NCBI RefSeq assembly: GCF_026167525.1
Contig: NZ_CP110679.1
Span: 2,715,501 to 2,779,500 of the forward strand
DNA length: 64,000 nt
From: Sphingomonas sp. M1-B02
GTDB lineage: Bacteria > Pseudomonadota > Alphaproteobacteria > Sphingomonadales > Sphingomonadaceae
Direction of reading: 5' to 3'
The notes under the pieces are model-generated. The model made no database searches. It saw nothing but the letters and a program-made list of their open reading frames with translations, and was not told the DNA's origin. Positions 1-8,500 of the stretch are shown here, piece by piece (the first letter of the stretch is position 1; each line of letters begins with the position of its first letter). The translations under genes were made by a program, and so were the position numbers.

Positions 1-319
1 TGGCAGGCGTCGGCACCGAGATAGGCGGGGTCGCACTTTGCTCGTCCCCGCCATCGTCAACGCCGATCATGGCCAAACCGAGCGCGGTGATAAACATGCC
101 GTAGCTGAGATCGCCATCAGTACGGCAGATGATCGCAGGGTCGCTGGTTCCACGCTCTTCGATCAGGCCGCGGCCGAGCAGCTGCTCGATCGGCTTGGTG
201 GTCCCGGCTTTCGGGCTACTCTCTTTGTTCAGGCGAGCCGGTAGCGGGTACAGGCTGCCGTCCGGATGCTGCGCGCCGTGCGCAAGCAAAATCAGCTGGG
301 TGTCGGTGAGTTCGGTCAT
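1..319 (-). CDS. DUF3489-type small protein, C-terminus cut by the window edge
   Basis: The reading frame opens with ATG at 319 (AAAGGA ribosome binding site eight bases upstream) and stays open to position 1, so about 106 codons are visible. The start MTELTDTQLILLAHGAQHP, then a PDGSLYPLP motif and a GRGLIEE segment, fits the DUF3489 family, small proteins that seem to carry a winged-helix-like fold and are frequent in sphingomonads and rhizobia. Their function is not established; a nucleic-acid binding role is only inferred. The gene is read leftward, away from the sugar cluster, and is probably unrelated to it. Confidence 0.6.
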   Translation of the reverse strand, partial: MTELTDTQLILLAHGAQHPDGSLYPLPARLNKESSPKAGTTKPIEQLLGRGLIEERGTSDPAIICRTDGDLSYGMFITALGLAMIGVDDGGDEQSATPPISVPTPA

Positions 320-378
320 CGGTGGTCCTTTGCAGGGGTGCGGCACAGCGCCGTCCCAACCACCCAGAGCCCCGTCAG

Positions 379-711
379 TCATGCTGCCGGGGCGTGCGCC
401 GCAATTGCGCGGTGCGATTCGATGACCCCCTGTTCGCTCTGCTGCGAGCCGATGTCGAATGCTTTCTGGATGACGTGATCTGGCTGCATCGGCGCTTCAC
501 CCGTATGCGTGAAGATTGTCTCAAAAAAGCGTGACGCCGCTCGGCCGGCCAGGGTCGCGCCGACGCGCTGCTCCGGAAGCTCGAGGTCGCAAAGCGGTGC
601 AGACGTCGATTTAGCCCAGGCCTTCGTCCAGCGCGGCCGCGATAGCGCTCTCCGCGGCGCGTTCAAGAGCGGCGTGACCGTTTTACTCATCGGCGCCGCA
701 CGGAAGCCCAT
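379..711 (-). CDS. Hypothetical small ORF, uncertain
   Basis: An open frame of 110 codons lies just upstream of the DUF3489 gene on the same strand. It has no convincing ribosome binding site at either possible ATG (711 or 690) and no recognisable domain. The last 45 residues, around FFETIFTHTGEAPMQPDHVI, have a protein-like composition, whereas the first half is rich in Arg and Pro and looks like out-of-frame high-GC DNA. It may be the remains of an older gene or no gene at all. This is the only candidate in the 460 bases between the DUF3489 gene and the UxaA gene. Confidence 0.2.
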   Translation of the reverse strand: MGFRAAPMSKTVTPLLNAPRRALSRPRWTKAWAKSTSAPLCDLELPEQRVGATLAGRAASRFFETIFTHTGEAPMQPDHVIQKAFDIGSQQSEQGVIESHRAIAAHAPAA

Positions 712-733
712 GCGGGTTGGTTCGACCTCTTGC

Positions 734-752
734 TCGCCCCCCGGGGGGGCGA
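734..752. terminator. GC-rich hairpin after the UxaA-family gene
   Basis: A near-perfect inverted repeat, TCGCCCCCC facing GGGGGGGCGA, lies about 30 bases past the stop of the UxaA gene, flanked by CTCTT and AAGAG that can lengthen the stem. There is no clean T-run on either side, so it could act as a weak or bidirectional terminator. The position supports that reading; efficiency cannot be judged from sequence. Confidence 0.4.
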
Positions 753-782
753 AGAGTGTCCCGGAAGCGGCGGTCTACACCG

Positions 783-2297
783 TCACATCACCGCCCCGAT
801 CTGCCAGGGCACGAATTCGGCGCCGCCATAGCCGAGCTTCTCGCTCTTGCTCTCCTCCCCGGAGGCCACGCGCAGCATAAGGTCAAGTATCTCGGCGCCT
901 TTCTGCTCGATCGTCGCCTCGCCGCTAACGATTGTACCGCAATCGAGGTCGATGTCCTCTCCCATCCGCTCGAACAGGCCGCTGTTCGAACTAAGCTTTA
1001 ACGAGGGCGAGGGCTTGTAGCCAAAGGCCGAGCCGCGACCGGTGGTAAAGGCAATCAGCGTGGCGCCGGAGGCGACCTGCCCCGTAGCCGAGCAGGGATC
1101 GAATCCCGGGCTGTCCATGAAGATCAGCCCCTTGCGCTGCACCGGCTCGGCATAGCCAATTACGTCGGAGAGTGGCGCAGAGCCCGCCTTGGCCACGGCG
1201 CCCAGCGATTTCTCGAGGATCGTGGTAAGCCCGCCCGCCTTGTTTCCAGGCGAGGGATTGTTGTCCATCTGTGCGCCGTGGCGCTCAGTATATTCTTCCC
1301 ACCATTCGAGCTTGGCCCGCAGCTTGGCCGCGGTTGCGGCATCTGCGCGCTCATAGAGCAGATGCTCGGCGCCGTAGATTTCGGGCGTTTCAGACAGCAA
1401 GGCCGTGCCGCCCAGCGCCACGAGCCGGTCAACGGCGTTGCCGAGCGCCGGGTTCGAGGTGATGCCAGACCATGCGTCAGATCCGCCGCATTGCAGCCCG
1501 ACGATCAGCTCGGACGCGGGCACTTCGGTACGTTCCTGGGCATTGGCGGCGGGAAGCAGTGCCGCCAATTCCTCGAGCCCGCGCGCGATCGCCAGCCGGG
1601 TGCCGCCGCTGTCCTGGATCATAAACGAGCGCACCGTCTCCGGCGGGCGCCAGCGTCCGGCTTGCGTCAGACGCGCGATCTGAATGACTTCGCAGCCGAG
1701 ACCGACGATCAGGATCGCCGCGAAATTGGGATTGGCCGCCGTGCCCCACAAGGAGCGAAGGAGAACGTCATGCCCCTCGCCCGAAGACGCCATTCCGCAG
1801 CCGCTTGAATGCGTAACCGGCACGACGCCGTCGACATTGGGATAAGCGTCAAGCATCCCGCTGCGCTCGACCGCGTCTGCGATGTGCCGCGCGACCGTGG
1901 CCGCGCAGTTTACCGACGTCAGAACGCCAACGTAGTTACGGACGCCCACGCGTCCGTCCGCCCGGCGATAGCCGCGAAAGGTGCGTGGTGGTTCGGCTCG
2001 CATCCGCTTGACTGCCACTGCCTCGACCCGATCAGCAGAGACTGCCATGTTGTGGACATGTACGTGCGCGCCCTGCGCAATGTCTGCGGTGGCGGAGCCG
2101 ATCACCTGGCCATATTTCTTGATTGGCGCGCCCTGGGCAATCGCGGTTAGAGCGATCTTATGACCCAGCGGCACGGGCGTCGCCGCAATCAGGCTCGGCA
2201 TGCCGGCGACAGCGCAGCCGGAGGCAAGCCTGGTAGTGGCCACCGCAACATCGTCGTCGGGGTGGAGGCGAATCGCCGCGGGGGCGAAATCATTCAC
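783..2297 (-). CDS. UxaA-family sugar-acid dehydratase (altronate/galactarate dehydratase type)
   Basis: The 504-residue product matches the family length. It has an N-terminal SAF domain (about residues 1-95, starting RLHPDDDVAVA), then the UxaA core with GVRNYVGVL, an HSSGCGM motif and a GLGCE motif. Family members dehydrate D-altronate or D-galactarate to a 2-keto-3-deoxy acid using iron. I chose GTG at 2297, which has GGAG upstream and begins VNDFAPAAIRLHP; the longer frame to 2537 would overlap the upstream gene and lacks family similarity. The gene follows the enolase-superfamily dehydratase after 146 bases, on the same strand, so both may act on acids in the same catabolic route. The true substrate is open; related hydrolyases in fucose-type clusters are often annotated only as UxaA family. 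Confidence 0.85.
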   Translation of the reverse strand: MNDFAPAAIRLHPDDDVAVATTRLASGCAVAGMPSLIAATPVPLGHKIALTAIAQGAPIKKYGQVIGSATADIAQGAHVHVHNMAVSADRVEAVAVKRMRAEPPRTFRGYRRADGRVGVRNYVGVLTSVNCAATVARHIADAVERSGMLDAYPNVDGVVPVTHSSGCGMASSGEGHDVLLRSLWGTAANPNFAAILIVGLGCEVIQIARLTQAGRWRPPETVRSFMIQDSGGTRLAIARGLEELAALLPAANAQERTEVPASELIVGLQCGGSDAWSGITSNPALGNAVDRLVALGGTALLSETPEIYGAEHLLYERADAATAAKLRAKLEWWEEYTERHGAQMDNNPSPGNKAGGLTTILEKSLGAVAKAGSAPLSDVIGYAEPVQRKGLIFMDSPGFDPCSATGQVASGATLIAFTTGRGSAFGYKPSPSLKLSSNSGLFERMGEDIDLDCGTIVSGEATIEQKGAEILDLMLRVASGEESKSEKLGYGGAEFVPWQIGAVM

Positions 2298-2443
2298 GAG
2301 GCTGTTTCTCCGTTCGAAGGGCATGACGGATGTCTGCGACGAAAGGGAAAGGAGGATGCCCAAGGATCTCCCCGAATAGAACGATCTGATGCTGCTTGGT
2401 TCGCCACGCCGAAGTTTGAAGGGCACGGGTTCCGCGCGTTGGC

Positions 2444-3622
2444 TCAGCCCAACTTCGTCGCATTCTCCCAGAACAAAGCGTTCGGCGAGATCCCCAGCCC
2501 CGGCCCTTCCGGCAGCGCGAAATAGCCGTCGCTGCATTGCAGTTTGCCGTCCATCAGGCTGGCGCTGTGGTGGAAGATGCTGTGCTGATACTCATGCCAG
2601 GACAGACTAAGCACTGTAGACGACGCGTGCAGGCTGGCGGCGGCGAAAATGCCGGCGCCGATCGTCGCGTGCGGGATCACCTTGGCATGATGCGCTTGCG
2701 CTAAGTGCGCGATACGCATGAACTGGGTAATGCCGGTGTGGCCCATTTCTGGCTGAACGATTGAGACGGCGCGCGCCTCCAAACGCGGCCGCGCGTCAAA
2801 TACGGTACGCCATTCCTCGCCTGCGGCGATCGGTATGCTGGCGTGGGCTGCGATGTCGGCTAGTCCACTTACGTCTTCGGTCTTGCACGGCGCTTCAAAG
2901 AAATAGAGATTGTAGGGCGCTAGTCGTTGAAGCAGCGCTACAGCTTCTGCGGGGGTATATATCCAGTGGCAATCGAGCATAATTGCAATGTCGGGACCCA
3001 AACCCTCTCGCAAGGCTGCGATCTCGCGCTCGACCCCGTCATAGCTGGCCGTCGCGGCGATCTTGACTGCCTTGTAGCCCTTATCGATGAAGCTCCGGGC
3101 GAGATCGACCTTTGCCGGGATGGTCGGCGCAGGCAGGCCGGACACATAGGCAGGAATGCGATCACGGTGCTTACCGCCCAGCAGCTGGTGAAGCGGCAGG
3201 CAGGTCAGCTTGCCCATCAGATCCCATAGCGCAATATCGATCGCCGCGAGCGCATCGAGCCAAAAGCCACCGGTATAGCCGCGCACGCGCATGAGGTCGT
3301 ACAGATCCTCCCAGATCGCCTGTACCTCGAATGGAGAGCGGCCGGCGATGATCGGCGCGATGATATCTGACACTAGTGCGTGGATCACGGCCGGCGCGAC
3401 TAGGCCGTAAGTTTCGCCCCACCCTTCCTCCCCCGACGCTAATGTCACTCGGACGACCGCGGAACGCATCTGCGCGGGATAGATTGTGCGATTGCCGCGC
3501 CGCACGAGATAGCCCGCATTATTCACCAACTCGCCGGGGCCGAGCGCGCCAAGATAAGCCTCGTCTTGTGGAATGATCACGGTAAAGACATCGATCGCCG
3601 CGATTCGACTATCCTGGCTCAT
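2444..3622 (-). CDS. Enolase-superfamily sugar-acid dehydratase (mandelate racemase/galactonate dehydratase-like)
   Basis: The 392-residue protein has the two-domain layout of the mandelate racemase group. The three metal ligands are visible as Asp217 (MLDCHW), Glu243 (FFEAP) and Glu269 (AAGEEW), and His318 in VIPHATIG is the expected general base. On the second strand Lys187 is present (GYKAVKIAA), but the position two residues later, usually Lys in mandelate racemase, is Ala189. Such enzymes remove water from aldonates to give 2-keto-3-deoxy acids; D-galactonate, L-fuconate or a related aldonate is likely here. It diverges from the IclR regulator at 3810 and is probably controlled by it. 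The start ATG follows AGCAGGAT, a fair binding site. Confidence 0.85.
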   Translation of the reverse strand: MSQDSRIAAIDVFTVIIPQDEAYLGALGPGELVNNAGYLVRRGNRTIYPAQMRSAVVRVTLASGEEGWGETYGLVAPAVIHALVSDIIAPIIAGRSPFEVQAIWEDLYDLMRVRGYTGGFWLDALAAIDIALWDLMGKLTCLPLHQLLGGKHRDRIPAYVSGLPAPTIPAKVDLARSFIDKGYKAVKIAATASYDGVEREIAALREGLGPDIAIMLDCHWIYTPAEAVALLQRLAPYNLYFFEAPCKTEDVSGLADIAAHASIPIAAGEEWRTVFDARPRLEARAVSIVQPEMGHTGITQFMRIAHLAQAHHAKVIPHATIGAGIFAAASLHASSTVLSLSWHEYQHSIFHHSASLMDGKLQCSDGYFALPEGPGLGISPNALFWENATKLG

Positions 3623-3809
3623 CTATCCTGCTCCTGCCTGCCGGTGTTCCGGTTGCCCACCATTGGCACGCTGAGGCTTTATTAGCAACGCCACTTAACG
3701 GGAACGGTGCTATATTTCGTCAAGATACCTTTCTGGACGGGAGCGCAGCGACGCGATAGCAGCAATTTTGGCCGCGATGGACAGCCGAGCAATGACACGA
3801 GGCAAATGA
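3623..3809. promoter_or_regulatory. Divergent promoter region between dehydratase and IclR regulator
   Basis: The 187 bases separate the leftward dehydratase gene from the rightward IclR gene. A TATATT at 3711-3716 is a plausible -10 for the regulator, and TTGACG read on the minus strand at 3723-3718 a plausible -35 for the dehydratase, although its -10 is poor. IclR proteins commonly bind such divergent regions and regulate both genes. No clear operator palindrome was found. Confidence 0.35.
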
Positions 3810-4610
3810 ATGCGAAACCCAAGCAGGAGGGCAAAGGCAGGCGCGCAGCCCAACCAAAGCTTAATCGACGGTATCACGGTGCTGCAGGCGCTTGCCACAT
3901 CGACCGAGCCCGTGGGGTGCAGGGAACTCGCGCGCCGCGTCGATTTGGAAACGACGCGGGTGAACCGGCTGCTCAAGACCTTGGCCTATTTGGGCATCGC
4001 GCACCAGACGAGTGATCGCAAATACCGGCCCGGGTCGGGAATGACCGTCCTAGCGGCACAGAGCCTGTTCGCATCTGGTTTGCTGCGCCGTGCGCTTCCC
4101 GCCCTCGAGGGACTGCGGCGGTTTGGCCACACCGTGGCGATGGGCGTGCTGTGGCGCGACAACGTTAGCTATCTATTTCACGCGCCGCCCAACATGCCCG
4201 AAACAGATGCGTTGGGGCGGATAGGCCTTTATCCAGCAACGCGGGGTGGAATCGGAATGGCGCTGCTTGCCGCACAGGATGACCTGGAGGTCGAAGAAAC
4301 CTACGCTGAACACGAAATCCCCGGCTACAGCAGTCTCCAAGAGTTACTAACAAGCCTAGCTGCGGTCCGAAGTGCAGGCTTCGTCCGCCTGCGGGTCAAG
4401 GACGAGCAGGAGCAGCATACCGTCGCGATCACCATTGGCACGCCGGTCTATGCGGCCATTGGCTTGTCGGGCTGGATTCCAAGCGCCGCGATGCCCGAAA
4501 TGCTCGAGGCTCTGCATGAAGCGGCGCGCCATATAGGTGACAGCGGGAAGGAGCGGGGACCTGAATTGAACCTTTCCGATCCTGCCCTGGACTATCGCGT
4601 AGCGGTCTAG
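3810..4610 (+). CDS. IclR-family transcriptional regulator
   Basis: The 266-residue protein has an N-terminal winged helix (about residues 18-80, with LIDGITVLQAL, RELARRVDLETTRVNRLLKTL and a short wing) and a C-terminal IclR effector domain from about residue 95 onward. This matches the family layout; IclR proteins bind small organic acids or sugar acids and act as repressors or activators of the neighbouring catabolic genes. The ATG at 3810 has GAGG nine bases upstream. The gene lies between the dehydratase (divergent) and the DHDPS-family lyase (convergent, 19 bases between stops). It is the only transcription factor in the sugar island and the best candidate for its control. Confidence 0.9.
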   Translation: MRNPSRRAKAGAQPNQSLIDGITVLQALATSTEPVGCRELARRVDLETTRVNRLLKTLAYLGIAHQTSDRKYRPGSGMTVLAAQSLFASGLLRRALPALEGLRRFGHTVAMGVLWRDNVSYLFHAPPNMPETDALGRIGLYPATRGGIGMALLAAQDDLEVEETYAEHEIPGYSSLQELLTSLAAVRSAGFVRLRVKDEQEQHTVAITIGTPVYAAIGLSGWIPSAAMPEMLEALHEAARHIGDSGKERGPELNLSDPALDYRVAV

Positions 4611-4629
4611 CGCAATTGTGGGCCACGGG

Positions 4630-5541
4630 TCACGCCGCGGCTTGGCGCGGGATCACTTGATCCAGACGGACTAGAATGCGGGTCAGTTCATCGTGATCGC
4701 CTGCATCAAATTCTGGTCCGGGCGCGCGGGTGTAGGCTGAAGCGATCAGCCCACGTCGGCGCAGCGTTTCTTTGGTTAAGCGCCAGCGGAATACCGCCTG
4801 CATCATCAGGATGGGTAGCATCGCTTCGTAAAGGTTACGAACCTCTTCACTGTTGCCGCTGCGGTGGGCTGCCATCAGCGCGACATGGATTTCCGGCGTC
4901 TCGGCTGCTGGCATTGAGCCTATCGCGCCGCGTGCGAGTTCGTCGGTGATATAGCGTCCGCCCGCTCCACCGAAAACGCCGAGGAGATTGGCGGGCGGGT
5001 TCGCAAGCATCTCGCTTATCCGCTGCCCGCAGGGCATATTCTCTTCCTTGACCCAGCGAACCGCGTCAGTCGAATTGACCACATCGCGTAATTTGTCGCC
5101 CGAGAGTCCGAGGCCCATGGGCACGGGCGCGTTCTGCACCATTAGCGGCAAACCCGCGCTGTCGGCCAACGCGGCATAGAACTCACCGAGCAATACGGCG
5201 TCCGCTCCGATGTACTTGGGCGTCATAACCATCGCGCCGACTGCACCCGCCCCGGCTCCAGCCTGTGCTAATTGAGCGCTTTCCTCCAAGCTAGAACCAC
5301 TCGCTCCGACGATGAATTCTCCGCGGCCAGCCACCTGACTGCCGACAAAGGCGATCAGGTCTTTGCGCTCCTGGAGCGTGAGCATGTCATACTCGCTCGC
5401 TAGGCCCGGAAACACCACGCCATCAACTCCGCAGTTAATCGCGAAGTCGATTACGTTCGCCAAGCCGCCACTGTCGATTGCTCCATCGGCACTAAAAATC
5501 GTAGGGAGCACCGGAAATACGCCGCTGATCTGGTCTTTCAT
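4630..5541 (-). CDS. DHDPS-family lyase/aldolase with non-canonical active site
   Basis: The 303-residue product has the (beta/alpha)8 sequence pattern of the dihydrodipicolinate synthase/N-acetylneuraminate lyase family. The Schiff-base lysine is Lys165 in VRWVKEEN. The usual YNxP motif is replaced by VQNAP (Gln136 in place of the catalytic Tyr) and the GTTGE loop by GLASE. In this gene context it probably cleaves or dehydrates a 2-keto-3-deoxy sugar acid rather than making dihydrodipicolinate. The ATG at 5541 has GGAGAG seven bases upstream; the frame extending to 5622 has no family similarity. It follows the TonB receptor by 107 bases on the same strand and could be the last gene of that transcription unit. 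Confidence 0.8.
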   Translation of the reverse strand: MKDQISGVFPVLPTIFSADGAIDSGGLANVIDFAINCGVDGVVFPGLASEYDMLTLQERKDLIAFVGSQVAGRGEFIVGASGSSLEESAQLAQAGAGAGAVGAMVMTPKYIGADAVLLGEFYAALADSAGLPLMVQNAPVPMGLGLSGDKLRDVVNSTDAVRWVKEENMPCGQRISEMLANPPANLLGVFGGAGGRYITDELARGAIGSMPAAETPEIHVALMAAHRSGNSEEVRNLYEAMLPILMMQAVFRWRLTKETLRRRGLIASAYTRAPGPEFDAGDHDELTRILVRLDQVIPRQAAA

Positions 5542-5648
5542 ATCACTCTCCGGTGAGGCCTCGGATGGCAACGGCCTAATATAGTTCGTAATGAGGGGCC
5601 GAGGCGCTGCCCCGATCCCCAAGACTCCAAAACCGAATGTAGAGGTCG

Positions 5649-8366
5649 TCAGAACTTGGCGTTAAAGCCGACTGAAAAACGTCGGCCCTGCAGTCCGTAA
5701 AATGAGGTTGCTTCAGACGATTCTACATACCGCCGTTGCACCTGATCAGTCAGGTTAGAGGCGTCGGCAAAGACCGTGAACGAAGAAAATTCGTAACGAA
5801 TTGACGCATCGACCGTTCTGTACGGAGCGTAATAGATTGCCGTGTTGCCCGGACCCACGCTATCGAAGAACTTGTCGCGGTAATTGTATGCGATGCGAGC
5901 TCCAAATCCGTATTTTTCATAGTAAGCGACAAGATTGTAGTTGATCTTGGACAGGCCTAGGAACGGCAGAGCCTGACCGCGGCGATCGAGTAGCGAAGTG
6001 GAGCTGTCAATGTACGAAAAGTTCGCAACCACGCCGAAGCCGTCCAGCGGCGACGGTAGAAAATAGAGCGGAGTCTGGAGAAGAACCTCGACGCCCTTCA
6101 CCTTACCGCCTGTGCCGTTGAGTGGTCGCGTAATAATGTACCCTTGGGCCTGATCGACTGGCGCCACCTCACCAAGCGGGATCTCGAAACTCGCGCTGTT
6201 GAAGATGAAGGTTTTCACATCCTTGTAAAAGCCACCCAAGGTAAGTGCTGCGCCGGGAGCAAAATACCACTCGAGCGCGGCGTCGAACTGGTCGGCTCTC
6301 AGCGGCTGCAGGCGAGGATTGCCTGCGCTCCCGTTATACGGAACCAGACGATTAAGAGTGATATTCGGTGACAGATCTACCGAGTCCGGCATTCCAAGCA
6401 CCTTGGCATAACCGACACGAGCCACCAATCGATCAGTCAGTTCCAGCTTCGCAACCGCGCTGGGAAGCCAATCCGCCGAGCTGGTCTTCACCATTAATGG
6501 ATCAACCAGGCCGCTAGCGCGACGGATTGCACCTTGCGTATTGCGGTTGGTGTCGGTGTAGCGAACGCCAAAGTTACCGGAAAGCGGCATCGATCCAAGG
6601 TCAGCAGCGAAATTTACCTTGAGATATGCTGCCATTGTCTTCTCGACGATGCGAAAGGATTGCAGTGGGTCAATGATACGTGAAGGACATAGGCTACTAT
6701 TGCCCGCGATTGCTCGACATGCTGCCCCGACCGGCAGGGCCGACGGTAGCGCCGCCACATAATGCGTAGCGATTGCCGGCGCGTCGCCGCCAAGCAGGCC
6801 CGGATAGTTACGGACGCTGTATGCCGATGATGGACCACTGGTCATCAGAAAGGTGTTTGCCGGCGTAACACCGGCAAAAGCCGCCTGCGCCTGTATCGTG
6901 TCGCGTGTGGTACTCAGTGTCGAATAACGCAAGCCTGCATCGATCTGCGACAAAAACGATCCTTCTGTCTTGAAGGCGAAATCTAGCCTCCCGGCAGATT
7001 CTTCGCCTACGTTTCGGTTGAAATTGTCGAAAACGTTGGAATAACGGAACAACGCCGGATTAGCCGCATCGAAAGTGGCGGGCCCCGTCAACATTGGGAC
7101 ACCGTCGTCGGCTATGTTGAATTCAAAACGATATCTACTGATAGTCTGGTTTCTCACATAGGTTTGCGTGACATCCATCGTTGCGCGCGAATAATTTAAT
7201 TCAGGTCTTACAGAAAAGCGTCCGTCACTCGTACTCCACTTAAGTCCCACCGCGCCGCTAATAGTGTCGCTCTTGACGTTCAGTGCTTCGGCATTGGCCT
7301 GCGCTACCTGATTGATGATTCCTGCCGTCAAGATTTCGTTGGGCGACATTGTGTAGGAAACATAGTCCGCCGCATTGGTGCTGAGGGGTACTGCGAACCA
7401 GTCGCGGGAACGGCGGGTATTCAGGTGCGAATAGGCGACGTCACCATATAGTTCGAAGCTGTCGGTTGGACGCCATTGAAATGCTCCGTTGCCGCCAATT
7501 TTCTCGCGCTTCTCGAGCAGCCGCTGGAAGCGGAAGTCGGCGATGTATGTTCCGGGGATGCTGTCACCGTTAGGATCATTGGCCCGCGGATTGGCCGCCG
7601 TGTTGAAGGCAGAGGTTAGCGGCGTGTAACCGGTGAATGAGTTGAATGAGTCTTCGTTAACCGGCTTGTTCGAATAGGTCGCGCTCAGCAGAATTCCGAA
7701 CGTGTCGTTCGCAAGTGTAGTCGAATAAAGTGCTGAACCGTCGTAGCCCCAACGCTGGTCTTGGTCGGAATAAACCGCCGAGCCTGAAACAGAGACCAGC
7801 TGGCCGGGTTTGTCGAAGGGCTTGCGCGTGATGATGTCGACGGTACCGCTGAGCGATCCCTCGATGCGATCTGCGCCTTGCAGCTTGATGACGTCGAGAC
7901 GGCCGATCATCTCCGATGGAAACAGCGACAGCGGCCCGTAATCGGAATCGGCCACTGATGCGATGCCGACGCCCCGGCCGTTCGGATTGACAAGCGTGCG
8001 CCCGTTGATCTCGGTCCGGTTCTGACGCAGGCCGCGGATCGACACGCTCGTTCCTTCGCCTAACGCGCGACGAATCTGCACGCCGGAAACGCGCTGGAGC
8101 GATTCCGCAATTGTGTTGTCAGGAAGCTTAGCAACGTCGGTTGCGACAATCGAATCTTGGAATTGATCGGTCTGCCGCTTGACGGCGAGTGCCTCCGCTA
8201 AGCTTTCACGATAGCCACTGACGACTATGTCTTCCGCTTGGCTAGAGGCTGAAGTGGTCTCCTGGGGATCCGTTGAGCCTGCTGGTGGGGTCTGGGCGAG
8301 GGCTGGTGTGTTCGCGAGCATGGCGCCTAGGCACGCGCTTCCCATCAATGAATACTTTTTGATCAT
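5649..8366 (-). CDS. TonB-dependent outer-membrane receptor, carbohydrate type (first copy)
   Basis: The 905-residue protein has a signal peptide (MIKKYSLMG to ANTPALAQ), a TonB box EDIVVSGYR near residue 45, a plug domain with VSIRGLRQNRTEINGRT, and a long beta-barrel ending in Phe, as is typical of outer-membrane barrels. Receptors of this sphingomonad/caulobacter type import sugars and oligosaccharides with energy from TonB-ExbBD. It is a paralogue of the receptor at 22337-25018 (same plug motifs and barrel end). The ATG at 8366 has GGGAGAGGG immediately upstream. Its leader carries a 20-base palindrome and the shared element described separately, so it is likely specifically regulated. 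Confidence 0.93.
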   Translation of the reverse strand: MIKKYSLMGSACLGAMLANTPALAQTPPAGSTDPQETTSASSQAEDIVVSGYRESLAEALAVKRQTDQFQDSIVATDVAKLPDNTIAESLQRVSGVQIRRALGEGTSVSIRGLRQNRTEINGRTLVNPNGRGVGIASVADSDYGPLSLFPSEMIGRLDVIKLQGADRIEGSLSGTVDIITRKPFDKPGQLVSVSGSAVYSDQDQRWGYDGSALYSTTLANDTFGILLSATYSNKPVNEDSFNSFTGYTPLTSAFNTAANPRANDPNGDSIPGTYIADFRFQRLLEKREKIGGNGAFQWRPTDSFELYGDVAYSHLNTRRSRDWFAVPLSTNAADYVSYTMSPNEILTAGIINQVAQANAEALNVKSDTISGAVGLKWSTSDGRFSVRPELNYSRATMDVTQTYVRNQTISRYRFEFNIADDGVPMLTGPATFDAANPALFRYSNVFDNFNRNVGEESAGRLDFAFKTEGSFLSQIDAGLRYSTLSTTRDTIQAQAAFAGVTPANTFLMTSGPSSAYSVRNYPGLLGGDAPAIATHYVAALPSALPVGAACRAIAGNSSLCPSRIIDPLQSFRIVEKTMAAYLKVNFAADLGSMPLSGNFGVRYTDTNRNTQGAIRRASGLVDPLMVKTSSADWLPSAVAKLELTDRLVARVGYAKVLGMPDSVDLSPNITLNRLVPYNGSAGNPRLQPLRADQFDAALEWYFAPGAALTLGGFYKDVKTFIFNSASFEIPLGEVAPVDQAQGYIITRPLNGTGGKVKGVEVLLQTPLYFLPSPLDGFGVVANFSYIDSSTSLLDRRGQALPFLGLSKINYNLVAYYEKYGFGARIAYNYRDKFFDSVGPGNTAIYYAPYRTVDASIRYEFSSFTVFADASNLTDQVQRRYVESSEATSFYGLQGRRFSVGFNAKF

Positions 8367-8378
8367 AGTCCCTCTCCC

Positions 8379-8398
8379 ACTCGAATTATTATTCGAGT
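8379..8398. promoter_or_regulatory. Perfect 8-4-8 palindrome upstream of the receptor
   Basis: The arms ACTCGAAT and ATTCGAGT are exact inverted repeats around TATT. The site ends 12 bases before the receptor start codon and just touches the ribosome binding site, so it could be a repressor operator or an mRNA hairpin that controls translation. It is not present upstream of the paralogous receptor. Confidence 0.55.
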
Positions 8399-8403
8399 AA
8401 AGT

Positions 8404-8427
8404 GTTGCACACTTAGCTACATGTCAA
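8404..8427 (-). promoter_or_regulatory. Shared promoter element of the sugar island, copy 1
   Basis: Read on the minus strand this is TTGACATGTAGCTAA followed by four bases and GCAAC. TTGACA is a perfect -35 box and the rest is shared with the element upstream of the second TonB receptor (21 of 24 bases identical) and, with a two-base insertion, with 18056-18081. It may be a promoter with an overlapping activator or repressor site. Confidence 0.6.
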
Positions 8428-8500
8428 GCGCGTTAGCATGCGGCGGATTGGGGGGGCCGGCGGCGAATGGTATTAGAACGGGACGCGTTGATGCGCCGTG

